A DNA stretch of 64,000 bases from the NCBI RefSeq assembly GCF_000711695.1, contig NW_013547015.1:1-64000 (forward strand). Reading direction: 5' to 3'. Positions 1 through 11,623 of the stretch are shown here, in pieces (positions within the stretch are counted from its first letter, which is position 1; every line of letters starts with the position of its first letter). The stretch is from Tilletiaria anomala UBC 951. Taxonomy: Eukaryota > Basidiomycota > Exobasidiomycetes > Georgefischeriales > Tilletiariaceae. The notes below the pieces were generated by a model, which did no database searches, was not told the origin of the DNA, and saw only the letters and a program-made list of their open reading frames with translations. Both the position numbers and the translations under genes were made by a program.

Positions 1-40
1 TCAACGACGAAGGCGACTCCATATCCTATGTGGGACTTAC

Positions 41-2384
41 CAAAATACCTTCACGAGCACAGCGAACCTGAAATCGGGCGAGCATTCTGAGCCCAAAAAA
101 GCCGATGAGGTGGCAAACGCCCATGATACCCAGCACCAACCCAACCGGCCTTCCTTGCTGCTTCAGGTCCGTGGTGATTTGCTCGAACTGCTGGGCCGAC
201 ATACTTGTCCCCGTGAGCTCCGACAGGCGGCCCAGTTCGCGGATGAGATGCTCAGTAGTTGGACGCACGAGTGGAGCATCCAGACGTTGCAGTGTTGCGT
301 CATCATCGCCAACGATCGCTCGGCGGTGCTCCTCGTACACCCGCAGCCTTCCTTCTTGCACCGCCCTCCCCAAACATGTCCAGCTTCGGAGCGCGTAAAA
401 GGTGAGACCGACGCTGATGAGGATGCTGGCTAGAATGTATATCCCGAAGGGTACAAAGCGGTACGGAGAGGTGAGCAGGTAGAAATACTGCGAGTGGTGC
501 AGCCGCTCGAGGAGATTATTGTAGGTCCGAATCGTCCCTTCCGCGATGCGTCCCATGTGGTAGAACCCATAAGGCCCACTCGCAGGCACTGCGCGCAAAG
601 TCAATGCATCGATGTGGTACCTGCAAGAAGAGATCTAGCGTGAGTATCGGGTATGTCCCAACAAGTGAAGCGACTCACCTTGTGAAAAGACCATGTACAC
701 CAGTAGTCTTGCCCAGGGCCTGCAATCCGATCTGATGCGACAGCCTCTCCATTGATTCCACATACTCTCCTTCAGTGCGTTCCGTCCATAAGGTTGTTCC
801 GAGAGTAGCTTCCAGGGGTGCCTTGAAGGCACGCGTCCAGGTCTGGAGCTGTAGAAGCATGCGCTTGATGGGACTGTGCGAGGCTAGACCTGGAATTTTT
901 ACTGGTACGCCATCAATATGCTCGGCCACGCGGACGACAGCATTCAGTACGTCCATGTTTGGCAACTGGCCATTCAAACCCTCGTGCAAAAGCTCAATGG
1001 CGCTGAACGAGTCCGAGGGAAAGTCGAGCGCAAGAGCATTCCAGATGACACTGCCACGTGTATGATCATCTCCGACAGTGCCTTCAGCGGGGCGTGTGGC
1101 CGCCAAAGAGTGTTTGAAGCGATATGTAGTGGTGATCAGATTCGATTGGTTTGTCGCAAAGTATGTGGAAAGGAAGGCTTGCATGCCGGCGAGGTGTCCG
1201 TCTGACAGAACAAATATCAAGTCGCGCGACAAATGTGGTTGCGCTGTGCAGAGATGATACGGTTAGTCGCGCGGCTGATTCCCGACGCTGCAGATGCACT
1301 CACTTGTGAGGTATCGTGCGAGAGCGATCGTTAGTGCAACACCTCGTACGTTCACTCGCCTCTGATATGTCACTTTCCCTTCATCTGAGTCTTCGGGTTC
1401 AATGTCATTCCAGCTGCTAAACCAAGGAGCCGCAATGACTATGGCTTCCCTCGCATCCGTTCTAGGCGAGGGAAACCGAGCGAAAATGTTGCTCCCCGAA
1501 AGCGAAAGGTGCAACGGACCATCGTATGGCGAGGCGGCAGAAGCGCCCGCCCGATAGTCATAATGTTGAATGAACGGCTTGAGGCCAAGAATGGCAAACT
1601 GTTCTGCCAAGTAGTCTCGTTGAGCGGGACTCATCTTGCCTAGAGTTGCGTTGAGCCAGGGAGGGTGCCGCTCACCCTCGCTCCAAGCGCCGAGATCTAG
1701 GGTGGCAAGGGAATCTGCGACTTCGTCCGCCAGCTTGACGTCTTCTTTGTAGTCGAAGTAGACGAAGGCTTGGCCGGGCTGCAGGGCATTTTCGTCGACA
1801 TATGTGCCCTTGCTAATGCCATTGTTCGCATTTCGATCGTACCAAGGTCCTAACGGCGGTATTGGGAGCACCAACGGGACGAGATAGCCAAGAAGAATAA
1901 ATACCGGCGGCAATACCGCCGCGAAAACGTCCAGCCTGAGCTTCGCTGCAAGCTGACGTTTGCGCCGGAAACTATGGGCAGCAAGTGATGTTGATGACAT
2001 TGCCTCAGTGTTTTGCGCTTTCCCCTTCGTGAGCTTCGAAATTGATGACTTGTCCCCTTCCAGGACGAGTATTGCAGTCTCCTTGACGGTGTTCACATCT
2101 GGATCTTCGCGCAGTTCCCGCGCCGTTGTCATGGACGTGGTGGCATTGATTTTGTGCGCATTGTCGTTCTGACGTCTGCCGCTTGCTCCCCTTCGTTGAC
2201 ATTCCGAGATCTCTCCCTCGTGGTCACTCTCTTGAATATCGGCAAGGCTTGCATGCAACGTCGATGACGCGACGGTTGGCGACTTTGAAGCTGAAGCCGG
2301 CGCTCTTTGCGGCTCGGGCGTCGCCGACAACCTTGCAGACCTCCTTCGCGGTGTCATCGGCCCTCCATTCTGTGAACTTGGCAT
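41..2384 (-). CDS. GAA1: GPI transamidase subunit Gaa1 (partial, 3' end beyond window)
   Basis: Gaa1 is an ER membrane subunit of the GPI transamidase complex, which joins GPI anchors to the C-termini of secretory proteins. Exons read 2384-1304, 1243-679 and 620-41; introns of 60 and 58 nt keep phase. A GTAAGT donor at 40 sends the gene off the left edge, so the C-terminal membrane region is missing. The start at 2384 sits in a strong CACCATG context; an in-frame upstream ATG at 2612 looks like 5' UTR. About the first 145 residues are polar and disordered. They are followed by a hydrophobic segment ending in LVLPIPPLGPW and the M28-peptidase-like lumenal fold (DLIFVLSDGH, then HEGLNGQLPNMDVLNAVV). 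Family hallmarks include GFYHMGR and RTYNNLLERLHHS. The family match is strong; only the 3' end is unknown. Confidence 0.9.
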
Positions 2385-2732
2385 GGTGGTGGGATGTTGA
2401 GAGCCCGCAGCAGCTGTCGAAATAGGGCGTGAATGGTTCTCTGTTCCAATTCTTCGCACAGTGCGACTACCGCAATCGCAAATGTGCAAGACTACTTTGC
2501 ATAACCAGCCCTCTACAGATTGCCGTTCAAAAATGTGCCTTCCACTGTCGTCCTCTAAGGACCCAGGCGTTCGAGTGGAGACCACGGGCGGGATCGTTGC
2601 ACGAGAAAACACTACAGCGTATGGCGACGCATCAGACGCGTTCCAATGTTAATGCTTGACCACTTGGAGTGTGGAACCTGGTACCGAAACGAAGCAAAAA
2701 AGGGCCTACACAATTTGAGTAGGAAAACTGGT

Positions 2733-2738
2733 AAAAAA
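2733..2738 (-). terminator. RNA polymerase III T6 terminator of tRNA-Val
   Basis: Six A residues on the plus strand, which are TTTTTT on the coding strand, follow the tRNA discriminator base with no gap. This is the expected oligo-T stop for RNA polymerase III. Confidence 0.8.
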
Positions 2739-2840
2739 TGATTTCACCCGGTCTCGAACCGGGGACCTTATCCGCAACACCTTACTGTCCTCAGGCAGTG
2801 AATTGTTAAGGATATGTGATAACCGCTACACCATGAAACC
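2739..2840 (-). tRNA. tRNA-Val (anticodon AAC) with 29-nt intron
   Basis: Read on the minus strand, a full cloverleaf folds. The acceptor stem GGTTTCA pairs with TGAAATC plus discriminator A, with one G-T wobble. The D-arm has GTAGCGGTTA. The anticodon stem TATCC pairs with GGATA, and the T-arm is CCCGG-TTCGAGA-CCGGG. The loop reads TTAACA followed by a 29-nt insert (2803-2775) and then C38, so the anticodon is AAC (valine). The insert lies between positions 37 and 38, the canonical site for nuclear tRNA introns. The mature RNA is 73 nt. Both internal promoter boxes are intact, including the B-box GGTTCGAGACC, and a T6 run follows directly. Confidence 0.93.
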
Positions 2841-3605
2841 GCTTGTGATATGAAATCACATAAAGAAAATATGTTCTTTAAAGATTCGTCCGACTCTTGG
2901 TTTCAACATTTTTTCCTGCGGCCGCGCTGCCCGAGTCGTATCCGGGGTATTTTGGGGCAGGCATTGTCGTGCTGCTCGCGCTAGGGCCTAGCTGTATTGG
3001 TTTCAGTGCCTCAGGCGCTACCCGCCCCGAGCAGTGTGCTCGTACTCGCCATACTTTGACGAGGGCAACGTGAGAGTAGCTACTCTGCCCATTCTTGGGC
3101 CACTCTGAGCAGCACCACCCATAGCACTAGGTATGGCAGCTTCATCGCGGCTGTACAACAGACACCATAAATGCTATGGTTGAAAGCTTGAATCACACGG
3201 GAAGATACAAATTGAGGTCCCAACAATACGAGCAATCATATGACCAATACAAGCCTTAGCCAGGGCGCAACTCACCACGCTTTACGAGTGACAGACAGGT
3301 TGGGGCAGGTCGATTAATAGTACTAATAAGAATACAAAAGAATGAATTCGAATCTCGGCAGCGTCCCTGCCCGTTTTTAGGGGCAGGGAACCATCAGACT
3401 GCGGATATCTGGATGTACCTGGCCGTTTCGCCGGCCTGACTTCTCGCCTCTCCAACCTCCAGGTTTGCTGCCTGCTGCAAAAGGCGAGGCAATGGCCCCC
3501 ATCTCGCGCGAGAGCTGACGCGCCGGCCGCTTAACTTGTGTGGAGCTCAGCTTTCATCAAACGCGCCTTATACTGCTCTGTGTGCGCCGAAAAGGTACCA
3601 GTACC
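2841..3605. other. Intergenic region between tRNA-Val and the APC15-like gene
   Basis: I see no convincing coding frame. A hairpin-capable sequence occurs around 3366-3389 (CCCTGCCC, then GGGGCAGGG after a T-rich loop). Nothing matches snRNA, RNase P or SRP RNA signatures I know. The right part presumably holds the promoter and 5' leader of the downstream gene. Confidence 0.5.
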
Positions 3606-4510
3606 ATGGCGGCGACATACATGCCACAGGTGCATCGATCATGGGTGCATCAGGCCCACACGGCGACCAGGGCGGCGTCTCGGTCGCCGTCACCGGATCC
3701 AGACGGCAAAGACAAGAGAGAGGACATTCTCAGCGCCGAGCAAGGTATGAACAGCAGACTCGCGGTAGACATGCAGGAACAGGACTTCCTGCGACACATG
3801 AACAGAGGAGATCATTTACCATCTCGCGGTGCACATGCAGAACAGGCTCGAGTCATGCGCAACATGTACGGCTATGCGCCCATTGGCTCCATGTATGACG
3901 CCCAGGAGCTCAGCAGCGAGGAAGAAAAGTGGGATGCCAAGGTAGGTAGCGTCCAAGAGCACCATCTGAAGAGACTCGATCGGCGCTGAGGTGTTGACGC
4001 TCGGCAACCCAATCCCATGCAGAGAGTCAAAGTAGCCAACTTTGGCAAGCGACATTTCATTAAATTCGGCAACACTCGCACACTGCAAGAGGAGGAAAAT
4101 TCTGTCAGTCCACAGTAATCGGGAAGCTTGTGAGATCGCACTAACCCCATCTCATGTCAAATCGGTAGATCGAAGAGGATGCAGCGCACCGCCAGGGCCT
4201 GGCAGACGATTCTACCGCGTCAGACGCCGAGGGTGGCCCAGGGGTCTTCATTGGTGGCCATACGGGTCATGCAGCAGCAAATCTTGCCGCTCAAAGGCGG
4301 GCTCAAGCTGACGCGACTGCGAGAGGGGAGCAAGCAAACCAGCCCACCGCAGCGGTCGTCACTGCCGAGAGGGGAGGTGCCGCTGCAGCGGGGCTTGCTT
4401 CACCGCCTGCTGCTGAAGCGCTGACGGAGGGCGATCGGACCTTCCCCGATGACGACTCCTTTGAGCAGCGGGACATGGATGCAGACATCGAAGATCTCGA
4501 TGCTGAATGA
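3606..4510 (+). CDS. APC15/Mnd2-like anaphase-promoting complex subunit
   Basis: Three exons (3606-3941, 4023-4103, 4169-4510) give about 252 residues. The start has a good context (TACCATGG); an in-frame ATG at 3540 would add 22 residues. The middle 81-nt exon encodes the strongest hallmark, RVKVANFGKRHFIKFGNTRT followed by LQEEE. This fits the Apc15p/Mnd2 pattern of arginine/lysine, 'nFG', 'P/kG.t.Tlqe' and an acidic tail. The last exon is Ala/Gln-rich and ends in the acidic DMDADIEDLDAE, like the Mnd2 C-terminus. In yeast and animals this small subunit helps turn over checkpoint-inhibited APC/C. Introns are 81 and 65 nt, the second with a CTAAC branch point. The family call is by motif only; the first exon shows no certain similarity. 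The 3' end lies 48 bp from that of the convergent neighbour. Confidence 0.62.
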
Positions 4511-4558
4511 ATGTAGGTCTCAAATGCATGTACTAGTATAAGTCATATCCACTGTAGC

Positions 4559-6207
4559 TTACTTCATTATGACCGTGTGCAGTATATTCAGCCTTTCTGT
4601 GGATGTTAAGCGGTGCATAGACTCGGTGAATGCCTGTGAAACTTCATTGGCCCGATTCAGCATGCGCGCATGACGCTTGATCTTTGGAACGTTCGAATGA
4701 GCGCGGACCAGCTCTAGCGCCTGCGCAAGCCCGTTGACACGTTCGACAAAGCTTGTGGACACTCTGTCGTCCCGTGCAAAAAAGTATGTTGGAAGGGGCT
4801 CTGCAAGGTCTGGAATGGCCGCCGCTTGCTCCGTCTCCGAAAGCACGCTGCTTTCGGGGGTTTGTAGACGAATGGCGTCCCATAAGCTCATCAAGATGAG
4901 GTCGCCAACAGAGTTGGAAATAAAATCCTCCAGTGCAGCGATGCGGTCCTTCTTTGAACGCAGTGCTTCGGTTACGTATTGCAAAACGGCATAACGGGCA
5001 ATGGCAAACGGATCTGCCGAAGTTATGATTGAGTCGGTGCTAATGCTTGATCCGCCTCCAACAATGCGAGCATGTAGGGCGTGCTGTACGGCGCCGATGC
5101 TCTTCTCGATGAACATGTCCCCTTCTGACATGTTGAGCACTTGACAGTAAGAAGCGAGCAGCGAGGTCTGCTCCAAGGCAAGCGAGCCATTGATCGCTGC
5201 AATCTCGACGGAATTGAGAACAGTTGGGCTCGAGCTTGCCAGAAGAAAGGTTCACCGTGCGACTCACCTAATTTCAGATTTGCTCGCACCTTGCGCAATC
5301 TTTTCATCGTCCGTGCATCCAGCTGCCTCCTTAGGCTCCGCGGAGCTTTTGATGTCCCGGTAGTAGCTGGCTTAGCCGCATCGTGTGAAGACAAGTCCAC
5401 CTCCTCGGGATCCGGCAGCTGATTGACAAACCGGCTCAATGCGCCGGTGAGCACAATGCATATGCCCTCCCATTCCTTTCCTTGGCTCATTGCACTGAGG
5501 AAAAGCAGCACCAGCTTAGCCTTTCGCAAGAAGAAAGCGCACCGAGAGACTCACTATCCAAGCGGAGTATAATTCTTGGCATTCGTGTTGGCGCTAGAAC
5601 TTCCACCAAGGTCCAGTAGCAAGTCAAAATTAGAGTCTCTGATGGCCATAATCGTCTCGACGTCTTTCCGGTCGATTGCTTTGAGCAAGTCATGGGTCTC
5701 ATAAGATCGAGTGGGTATGGCTGTTGAACCAACTTTCATTGCCGCTTTGTTCGTTGATTTGCCGATGTCTTTCCCATCTGCTGCTCCGTCGTTGGGTGCA
5801 AGTCTTCCTGATCCTCCGGCGGATGTGCCTCTGGGAGCATGCGCTCTTACTCGCGAAAGAAGCCCCACAATCTCTGCACAGCCTTTGTTGTAGTCGCTCC
5901 GATCTCCCAAAGAAAGAGGATCAAGCTTGAAATTCAGTTCCATCTCTTCAAGAGTTGCGCGAACGGCACGCCTTGCCTCGTCCATTCGTTTGTCATGGTC
6001 TTCGTTGAGCCCATAGCTCGGAAATAGTGCATACAGCTTGGCGTCATCGATGTGGGGAAAGCCATCGCTCTGCTGCGCGGCGTCATCTGATAGAGTGTAT
6101 TGAGGTTCAGAACGTGATTGTAGAGCTGATTTGCCTCGCTCGTGCTCGTGCCGTCGCAGTTTTGCCTGCACCGCCGAAATGACGTCTGAGAATTTTAAAC
6201 CAGACAT
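4559..6207 (-). CDS. Conserved protein of unknown function, 505 aa, ankyrin-like core
   Basis: I do not recognise a named family. Exons 6207-5555, 5494-5268 and 5196-4559 join in phase (introns of 60 and 71 nt with GTGAGT donors). The start at 6207 is chosen because it follows A at -3 and begins MSGLKFSDV; longer upstream frames lie in the leader. The N-terminal half carries many charged residues. The middle has ETHDLLKAIDRKDVETIM, then NYTPLGYAMSQGKEWEGI and VLTGALSRFVNQLPD across an exon junction. This resembles one ankyrin-type helix-loop-helix repeat, with TPLG and a later VL.GAL. The C-terminal third looks all-helical with no membrane segment. Family-like constraint across splice sites argues for a real gene; its job is unknown. 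Confidence 0.72.
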
Positions 6208-6749
6208 GTTGCATCCAGCTGCATTTAAAGCAGAAAGAGATGTATTATTCTCATCAGCACGCGGAAGCCCAGCGTGCTTCCTTGCACGGTCGCGGTACGA
6301 AACTGCCAGTGTGATACCACAGTTTCCAATGCATACACATACATAGCCCACCCCCAGAACGAGGCTCGTGAAGTGTGCACAGTGTCAAATGTGCGAGAGA
6401 AGGGAAGTGACTGTTGACGGTGACAGCTTGTCTCACCGCATCGATGACGCGATGACGATGACTTTTTGCGAGCTCACAGCTTGAGCTACATAACTGTCTC
6501 AACCGCAGACGTCCACAGACTGCAGCCAGAACTTCTTGCTCTACAGGCTTTCGTACTCTGAAATTGCAGATAGTCTATGGCCGACTGCAGAACAATAGAG
6601 GTTCAAGTTCGTCTAATGCAGTGCGAGTGTCGTGCAAAGTGCCAAGAGGCATACATATAACAGTAAGGCAAGACGAGACGAGGAGCGATTAAAGGGATTC
6701 CAGAGACTGTACCACTTGTGCGAAATGCGGCTTGCGTTCTCCTTCTCCT
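6208..6749. other. Intergenic region, 542 bp
   Basis: This lies between the start of the 505-aa gene and the stop of the LIM-domain gene, both on the minus strand. It should hold the promoter of the former and the 3' UTR of the latter. Only short chance frames are present. Confidence 0.5.
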
Positions 6750-9700
6750 TCACAGCGTGTTGCGTAACATGACCTTGTAGCATTCCTCGTCCCATGCCTT
6801 TCCGTCCTTCTCAAAAAATCGCTCGCCTTCGAATGGCTGCTTGCATGATTCGCAGACAAAGCAGTGCGGGTGCCACTTGCCCTTAAGAGCAGTGATCAGA
6901 TCATCAGTGATGGGCAACTTGCACCCTTTACAGCGAGGATGGTGCAAGTTGACGTGGCACTGAGCGCGCATAAGAATGAGGCTGGTAAGCAATGAATGAT
7001 TCTCGCCTCGAATCGTCTGTGCCGCCACTCACCTTTTCGCAATATGGATAGCCTTTGACGACGACAAATGCCTTACCTCCCGCCTGGACAATACCCTGCT
7101 CGTCCGCAACAAGCGCTTGCTCGTCCGCGCCCGCTGTACCGGCAGCGGCTTTTGGATCCACAAACGGATCTCCGCAATTGGCGCAGAAGAAATGCAAGTC
7201 GTGGTAGTACCGCTTTCCGAGCTGTTCGTCATCGATCAATATGAATCTCTCATCGACGATCGGCGTCCGGCAGTGGAAGCACCTGCGCGAGAAGAGCTCG
7301 TGGTAGTCGACGTGGCAGTACGGACGTCCTTCGTGCTCATAAAAGGCAAAGTGCTCCAGGTGCTGGCCGCAGTGCGAGCAGCGGAAGCACTGTGGGTGCC
7401 AGGTGAGACCCATGGCTTGGACCACACGTCCACCAATCCACTTTCTGCACCCTCCGCAAGTCGCTCCAGAACCTACTGAGGATGCCGATGCTGGACCTGT
7501 CGAAGAGCTGGGGGGCGGGTGCGCAAAGCCGCTGGTGGCTCGCTGCGCTTCTGCTGGGGTGCCAGCAGAGGGAATTTCACTCTTGGTGCCAGACACTGAT
7601 ATAGCAGGGCCAGCAGCGCCGTCGTCATCTTCAGAGATCGATATGATTGGAGGAGCATGTGTTCCTTCTTCATCCGACACTGAAATGACGATGCCAGGTG
7701 CGCACCCATCGTCGGCCACATCATCATCGCCAGGTAAGGAGATCGTTGGTACGGTAGGAGGCGCACGCGGTGCCTGCTGTGAAGGCTCGAACATTTGCGG
7801 TCGGCCCACCGAAATGGTCGACGGCGCTTGTGGTGGTTGCGGCAGACGCACTTCGGGGATCGTCGACGGCTCGATAATGGCCGGAGGTGCCGGTTGAGCA
7901 GGCGTGGCGAAAGTTTCATAGCGAGCGGGCGCTGGGGATGGAGTCCTTGCCTCGCTCTGCCCCTCCGGTCCGGGGGATTTGGGCCGGTCAGCGACAACAT
8001 CAGGATGCGCAGGGGGCGAAACCGGTGTATTGGCAAAACTCGGCTGCGCTTGCTTCCTTTCTTCATTTACCTGGCGGATGGAATGATGGGCGCCGCGGGA
8101 GCGTGGCCTGTCCGGAGGCGCGAACGCCGCCGCAGCTGCGGATTCTTCTATCCTCATCGGGTCCGCGGGTACGGCTTGGGCTGAAGTGTCTTTTCGAGTG
8201 GGTGACTGAGACTTCAATGACGGACTTCCAAGCGTGATATCTCTCAAATTCTGCATGACGCTGTCAAGTGAGGTGGTATCGCGCAGCGTGCTGGTCCACG
8301 TGGTCGGATCGCTCTGACTGCTGGCCAGAGCAGGAGGAATCTCCTCACTTTCTTGCTGTGCGGAGGCTTCGGCTGCTGTGGGCGAACGATCTGCCGCTAC
8401 CTGAGAGTTCATTCGACTTCGCAAACCTCCAAGGCCGATGCCGGCCCGGCGCGGAGGGCCACGGGACATCAACGCTTCTGCCGCAAGACGCATGCTTTCC
8501 GTTCTGTTGAGCGTCCCTAATAAGTTGGCAGGCACCGCCGTCGCATGGTTCGAGCCCGAACCCGAGCCTGCAACACCATCCCCAATGGCAGGAGACGTGC
8601 CGATGGGTGGCTGGGGCAGTGTGCGCCGGACAGAACCAACGCTGCTTGCCACACTTGGGGATGAAGCGTGACCGTTTTCGCCGACGATTGGATATGTGCT
8701 GTTGGGATTCGCCTGATTGAGGGAGAATGAGCGTCCAGGCTGCGGCAAAGGACGGGAAGTATTGGATCGCGGGCCTGCACCTGCGCTCTCCATCGCAGAG
8801 GCCAGTGCTGCTGGCGGACCCATAGCGCCGACAGGATGTCGTATTGAGTACTTTTCGGGACTGCTCGGAGGCAGTGATGACGATGGACCGGATTGTTGCG
8901 GCAACACTGCCGGAGGAAGTGCTTGTTGCTTGACCGCAGACTGACTCTGGGGGAAGGGGGCGCGGGAAGGTGGGTGACCTGCTGCAGGATTCGCGAAATG
9001 GAAAGGCTGTTGCGAAAAAGATTGATGTTGAGGAACTTGGTGAATGGCCGTTTGTGGATAAGCTGCATACGCTGGCTGTTGATAACCCGGAATGTTCGTG
9101 GGCGAGCCAGCAGTAGCAGCGAATTGTATTGGTTGCTGCTCCGGCGGCACATACCCAGCAGGTACGGAGGCTACCTGCTGGTATGCATAAGGACCAAATT
9201 GCGCTTGAGCAGCGACTGGTGCATTTGCTGGTGAATGCAATGGTGCATAGTCGGCTTGAAAGTGCTGAGGCAAGGCTCTAGGGTGTCCATGTGCTGGTCG
9301 CGACGCGTGAACCATGCCCTGATGCTGAGGCTGTTGAGGGTGCACATAGCCAACAGAAAGCGCAGATGTTCCTGGACTTACTGGGGACATGGCATGGCTC
9401 AGAGGAAGGTCTTGTTGGTATACAGCCTGCGGGACGCCGTACGCAACTGGTGAAAAGTTGGTGTAGTATGACTGCGCAGAATTGGACCGTTGGACGTGTG
9501 ACGGTCCAACTTGTTGTGCATTGAGAGGCTGATGTGGGACCTGTGGAGGGGGCGTACCATTCTGCACATACGCTCGAGGAGCGAAAGACCCATTCGTAGA
9601 TCCATTGACTATGATGGGGGCCGAATCATGCCGTACTCGTGCAAGAGTCCGGCTCTGTGCCTGGCCCCCCGGCAAGAGGTCTTGTGACAACGGTCTGCCT

Positions 9701-10005
9701 GCTTGATCAAAAGCCGGCGCTACAGCAGTAAGTGGAATACTTGCCATGTTTGTGCTAGCGGAAAGTGCGTTAGGACTCGCGCTTCTAGCCATATTGGAGT
9801 TTCTTGACACTGGTCTGTCCGGGGCGGGGGAAAAGGACGAGGGAGGGAGAGTGTCATGTCTGCTTCGTGCCCCGTGTTCGGCTTGGTAGGAGACTGAGCG
9901 CCTGCGAGAATCCTGTCCCGGGCCTGGTGACGCTGGAGGCGGCGGTGGTGCGAATGTGTGCCATAATGACGATAAGTCCTTGCCGGACGGCGAAGGAGAC
10001 GCCAT
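6750..10005 (-). CDS. Paxillin-like LIM-domain protein, three LIM domains
   Basis: Two exons (10005-7033 and 6959-6750; 73-nt intron) encode about 1060 residues. The start at 10005 is MASPSPSGK with A at -3. Residues 1-850 are disordered and rich in Pro, Ser, Gln and Ala, with a YxQP-rich section around 200-400. Three LIM zinc-binding domains fill the C-terminus. LIM1 (about 850-908) starts CGGCRKWIGG. LIM2 (about 909-1000) starts CFHCRTPIVD and carries an extra loop of about 25 residues in its second finger. LIM3 (about 1002-1058) starts CKGCKLPITD. The intron splits LIM2 after YPYCEK. A long disordered N-terminus with C-terminal LIMs is the layout of fungal Pxl1/paxillin-like proteins that act at the cytokinetic ring and in Rho signalling; the exact orthology is inferred. 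No GAP or homeodomain is present. Confidence 0.85.
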
Positions 10006-10490
10006 TTCGCCCCGCTCGAAGATGGGTGCGTTCACTTCAGATCCTCCGCTCGGTTCTGCCGCTTGAGGTTTAAATCCAAGGCTGACGCAATTTTCCCAGA
10101 ACCAGACTCGCACCAGCCGTACTCGGAAACCTTAGGTGCTCATTTACCGCAGAGGGTGGGATCTGAATTGGGATATTGTATCAATTGACAGCAGCATCGC
10201 AACGCGTGTTTGCAAGAAATCAACTGTGCTTATTTGGATGTACAAATTGAGGGGTCGATCGGCAACTTGGCCCCGAAGTCACCGGTCTTCCCCCGGGAGA
10301 AAACGCGCGTGATGTGGTGCCTGTTCGGTGACTAATAACCAGGCCCGATGGACCTGCAGTAAAAAAACCCCATCCTCACCAACTTCTCCCAGCCAGCTTT
10401 TCTGGTCGATACCTTCCACAGCTTCCGTTGAAGGGTGAGGCTAAGGTGCACGCTGCACCTTCAGGACTGTTCTAAATTCCTTGAAAAAGC
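10006..10490. other. Divergent promoter region, 485 bp
   Basis: The LIM-domain gene starts leftward at 10005 and the next gene starts rightward at 10491. No further gene or clear core-promoter motif stands out. Confidence 0.5.
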
Positions 10491-11387
10491 ATGGTGACCC
10501 TCTGGAAATTTCCTCTGGCGTCAATTTCCGCCTTGGCATCTGGAAGCTCCAGCCAGAGAATGTTGCCAGCCATCGCGCGGCCAGCGCTTTGCAGCTGCAC
10601 GCGGGCTGCTGCCTCGAGTTCCGCATCTGCCTTGCAACCATCCCGCCGCCACGCCTCATCAAAAGCGGCACAGCTCGCCAAGGAGGAAAGAGACGAGAGG
10701 TTGCGAAAAGGTATTGAGCTCTACCACCTCACTTCCACCTTCTTCCCGGCACCCCGCAGTGGGAACTCCGAACCGGCCGTTGCAGCGTCATCTTCTAACT
10801 CCGACCTCGATACAGAGATCGACAATCGCATCAAGGAAGAGCTTGCAATGCAAACGGAGCTTAGAGGAATGAGCACCACCTTGGGACGAAGCTCAGGTCT
10901 CGAGGCACCCAAGTTCCGAAATGCCGGAGAACTCGTCGCCAGGGCGACCTCAGATGCTAACTACTTTAGCCGTGCAGGCAGGAGCGACAGCGTGGACGAC
11001 TTTCAAGATTCGGGTGATACCTTTGGACCTTCCAATGCTTTTTCGCCACCGCCTTCTACCACGTCAAGCTCATTCAGCGCGTTTGAGGAACCGGCGTTGT
11101 TTGATCACATGACACTCGACCGCCTGCGAAGACAAGCATTCCGCTTCACTTCCAACGCATCGGACAAGCGACCAGCGCTCGGACGGAAGATCATGGCGCA
11201 CGACGAGGCAGACCAGAGAGGTGCCATGGTCAGAGATGCTCTCTTCGGCACAGTCGGCCTGGAGTTGCCGGGCTTGGAAATTGTGCGCGAGCGGGTCAAG
11301 GAGAAAAGAAGGAGGGCCGCAGAAGCAGCGAAAGCTCAGAATACAGTACAAGAAGCCTCGAAGGAGAGCCATGCTGATGAGAGCTAA
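10491..11387 (+). CDS. Putative mitochondrial protein of unknown function, 298 aa
   Basis: A single uninterrupted frame. The first 60 residues are rich in Ser, Ala and Arg with no acidic residue (SSQRMLPAIARPALCSCTR, then PSRRHASSKAAQ), like a mitochondrial presequence; RRHASS resembles a processing site. The mature part is hydrophilic. It contains LRKGIELYHLTSTFFP, an acidic DLDTEIDNRIKEEL segment, a serine-rich middle, and a basic C-terminal helix near RERVKEKRRRAAEAAK. I do not recognise the family; a mitochondrial ribosome-associated or assembly role is possible but unsupported. Two starts are possible, 10491 and 10560; both keep most of the presequence. Both have A at -3; the first also has G at +4. 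Confidence 0.7.
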   Translation: MVTLWKFPLASISALASGSSSQRMLPAIARPALCSCTRAAASSSASALQPSRRHASSKAAQLAKEERDERLRKGIELYHLTSTFFPAPRSGNSEPAVAASSSNSDLDTEIDNRIKEELAMQTELRGMSTTLGRSSGLEAPKFRNAGELVARATSDANYFSRAGRSDSVDDFQDSGDTFGPSNAFSPPPSTTSSSFSAFEEPALFDHMTLDRLRRQAFRFTSNASDKRPALGRKIMAHDEADQRGAMVRDALFGTVGLELPGLEIVRERVKEKRRRAAEAAKAQNTVQEASKESHADES

Positions 11388-11623
11388 GAGGCCGGCAGAA
11401 GGGTAGGGACGGCGATATATCCAGTAGCAGAAGGGGAGCGCAGTTCTAAGCACCTTCATTCTATTTGGTGATCTCAACCTTCCACAGTGTCTTTCTTCAT
11501 TCTTGGGAGCTGCGGAAGTGAGCGGGAATGCCGTTAAAGTGATTCTCTTGTGATGATGCGGGTCAGGGGGCAGGTGACGCGCTTTGGTAGATTGCGAAAA
11601 ATGTAGCCACCTGGTGGTGGCTT

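Noticed and set aside
3296-3390. Sequence with TTCGAAT and a GC-rich hairpin, considered as a tRNA or small RNA
   Set aside because: No T-stem pairing around TTCGAAT and no match to known snRNA, SRP or RNase P signatures.
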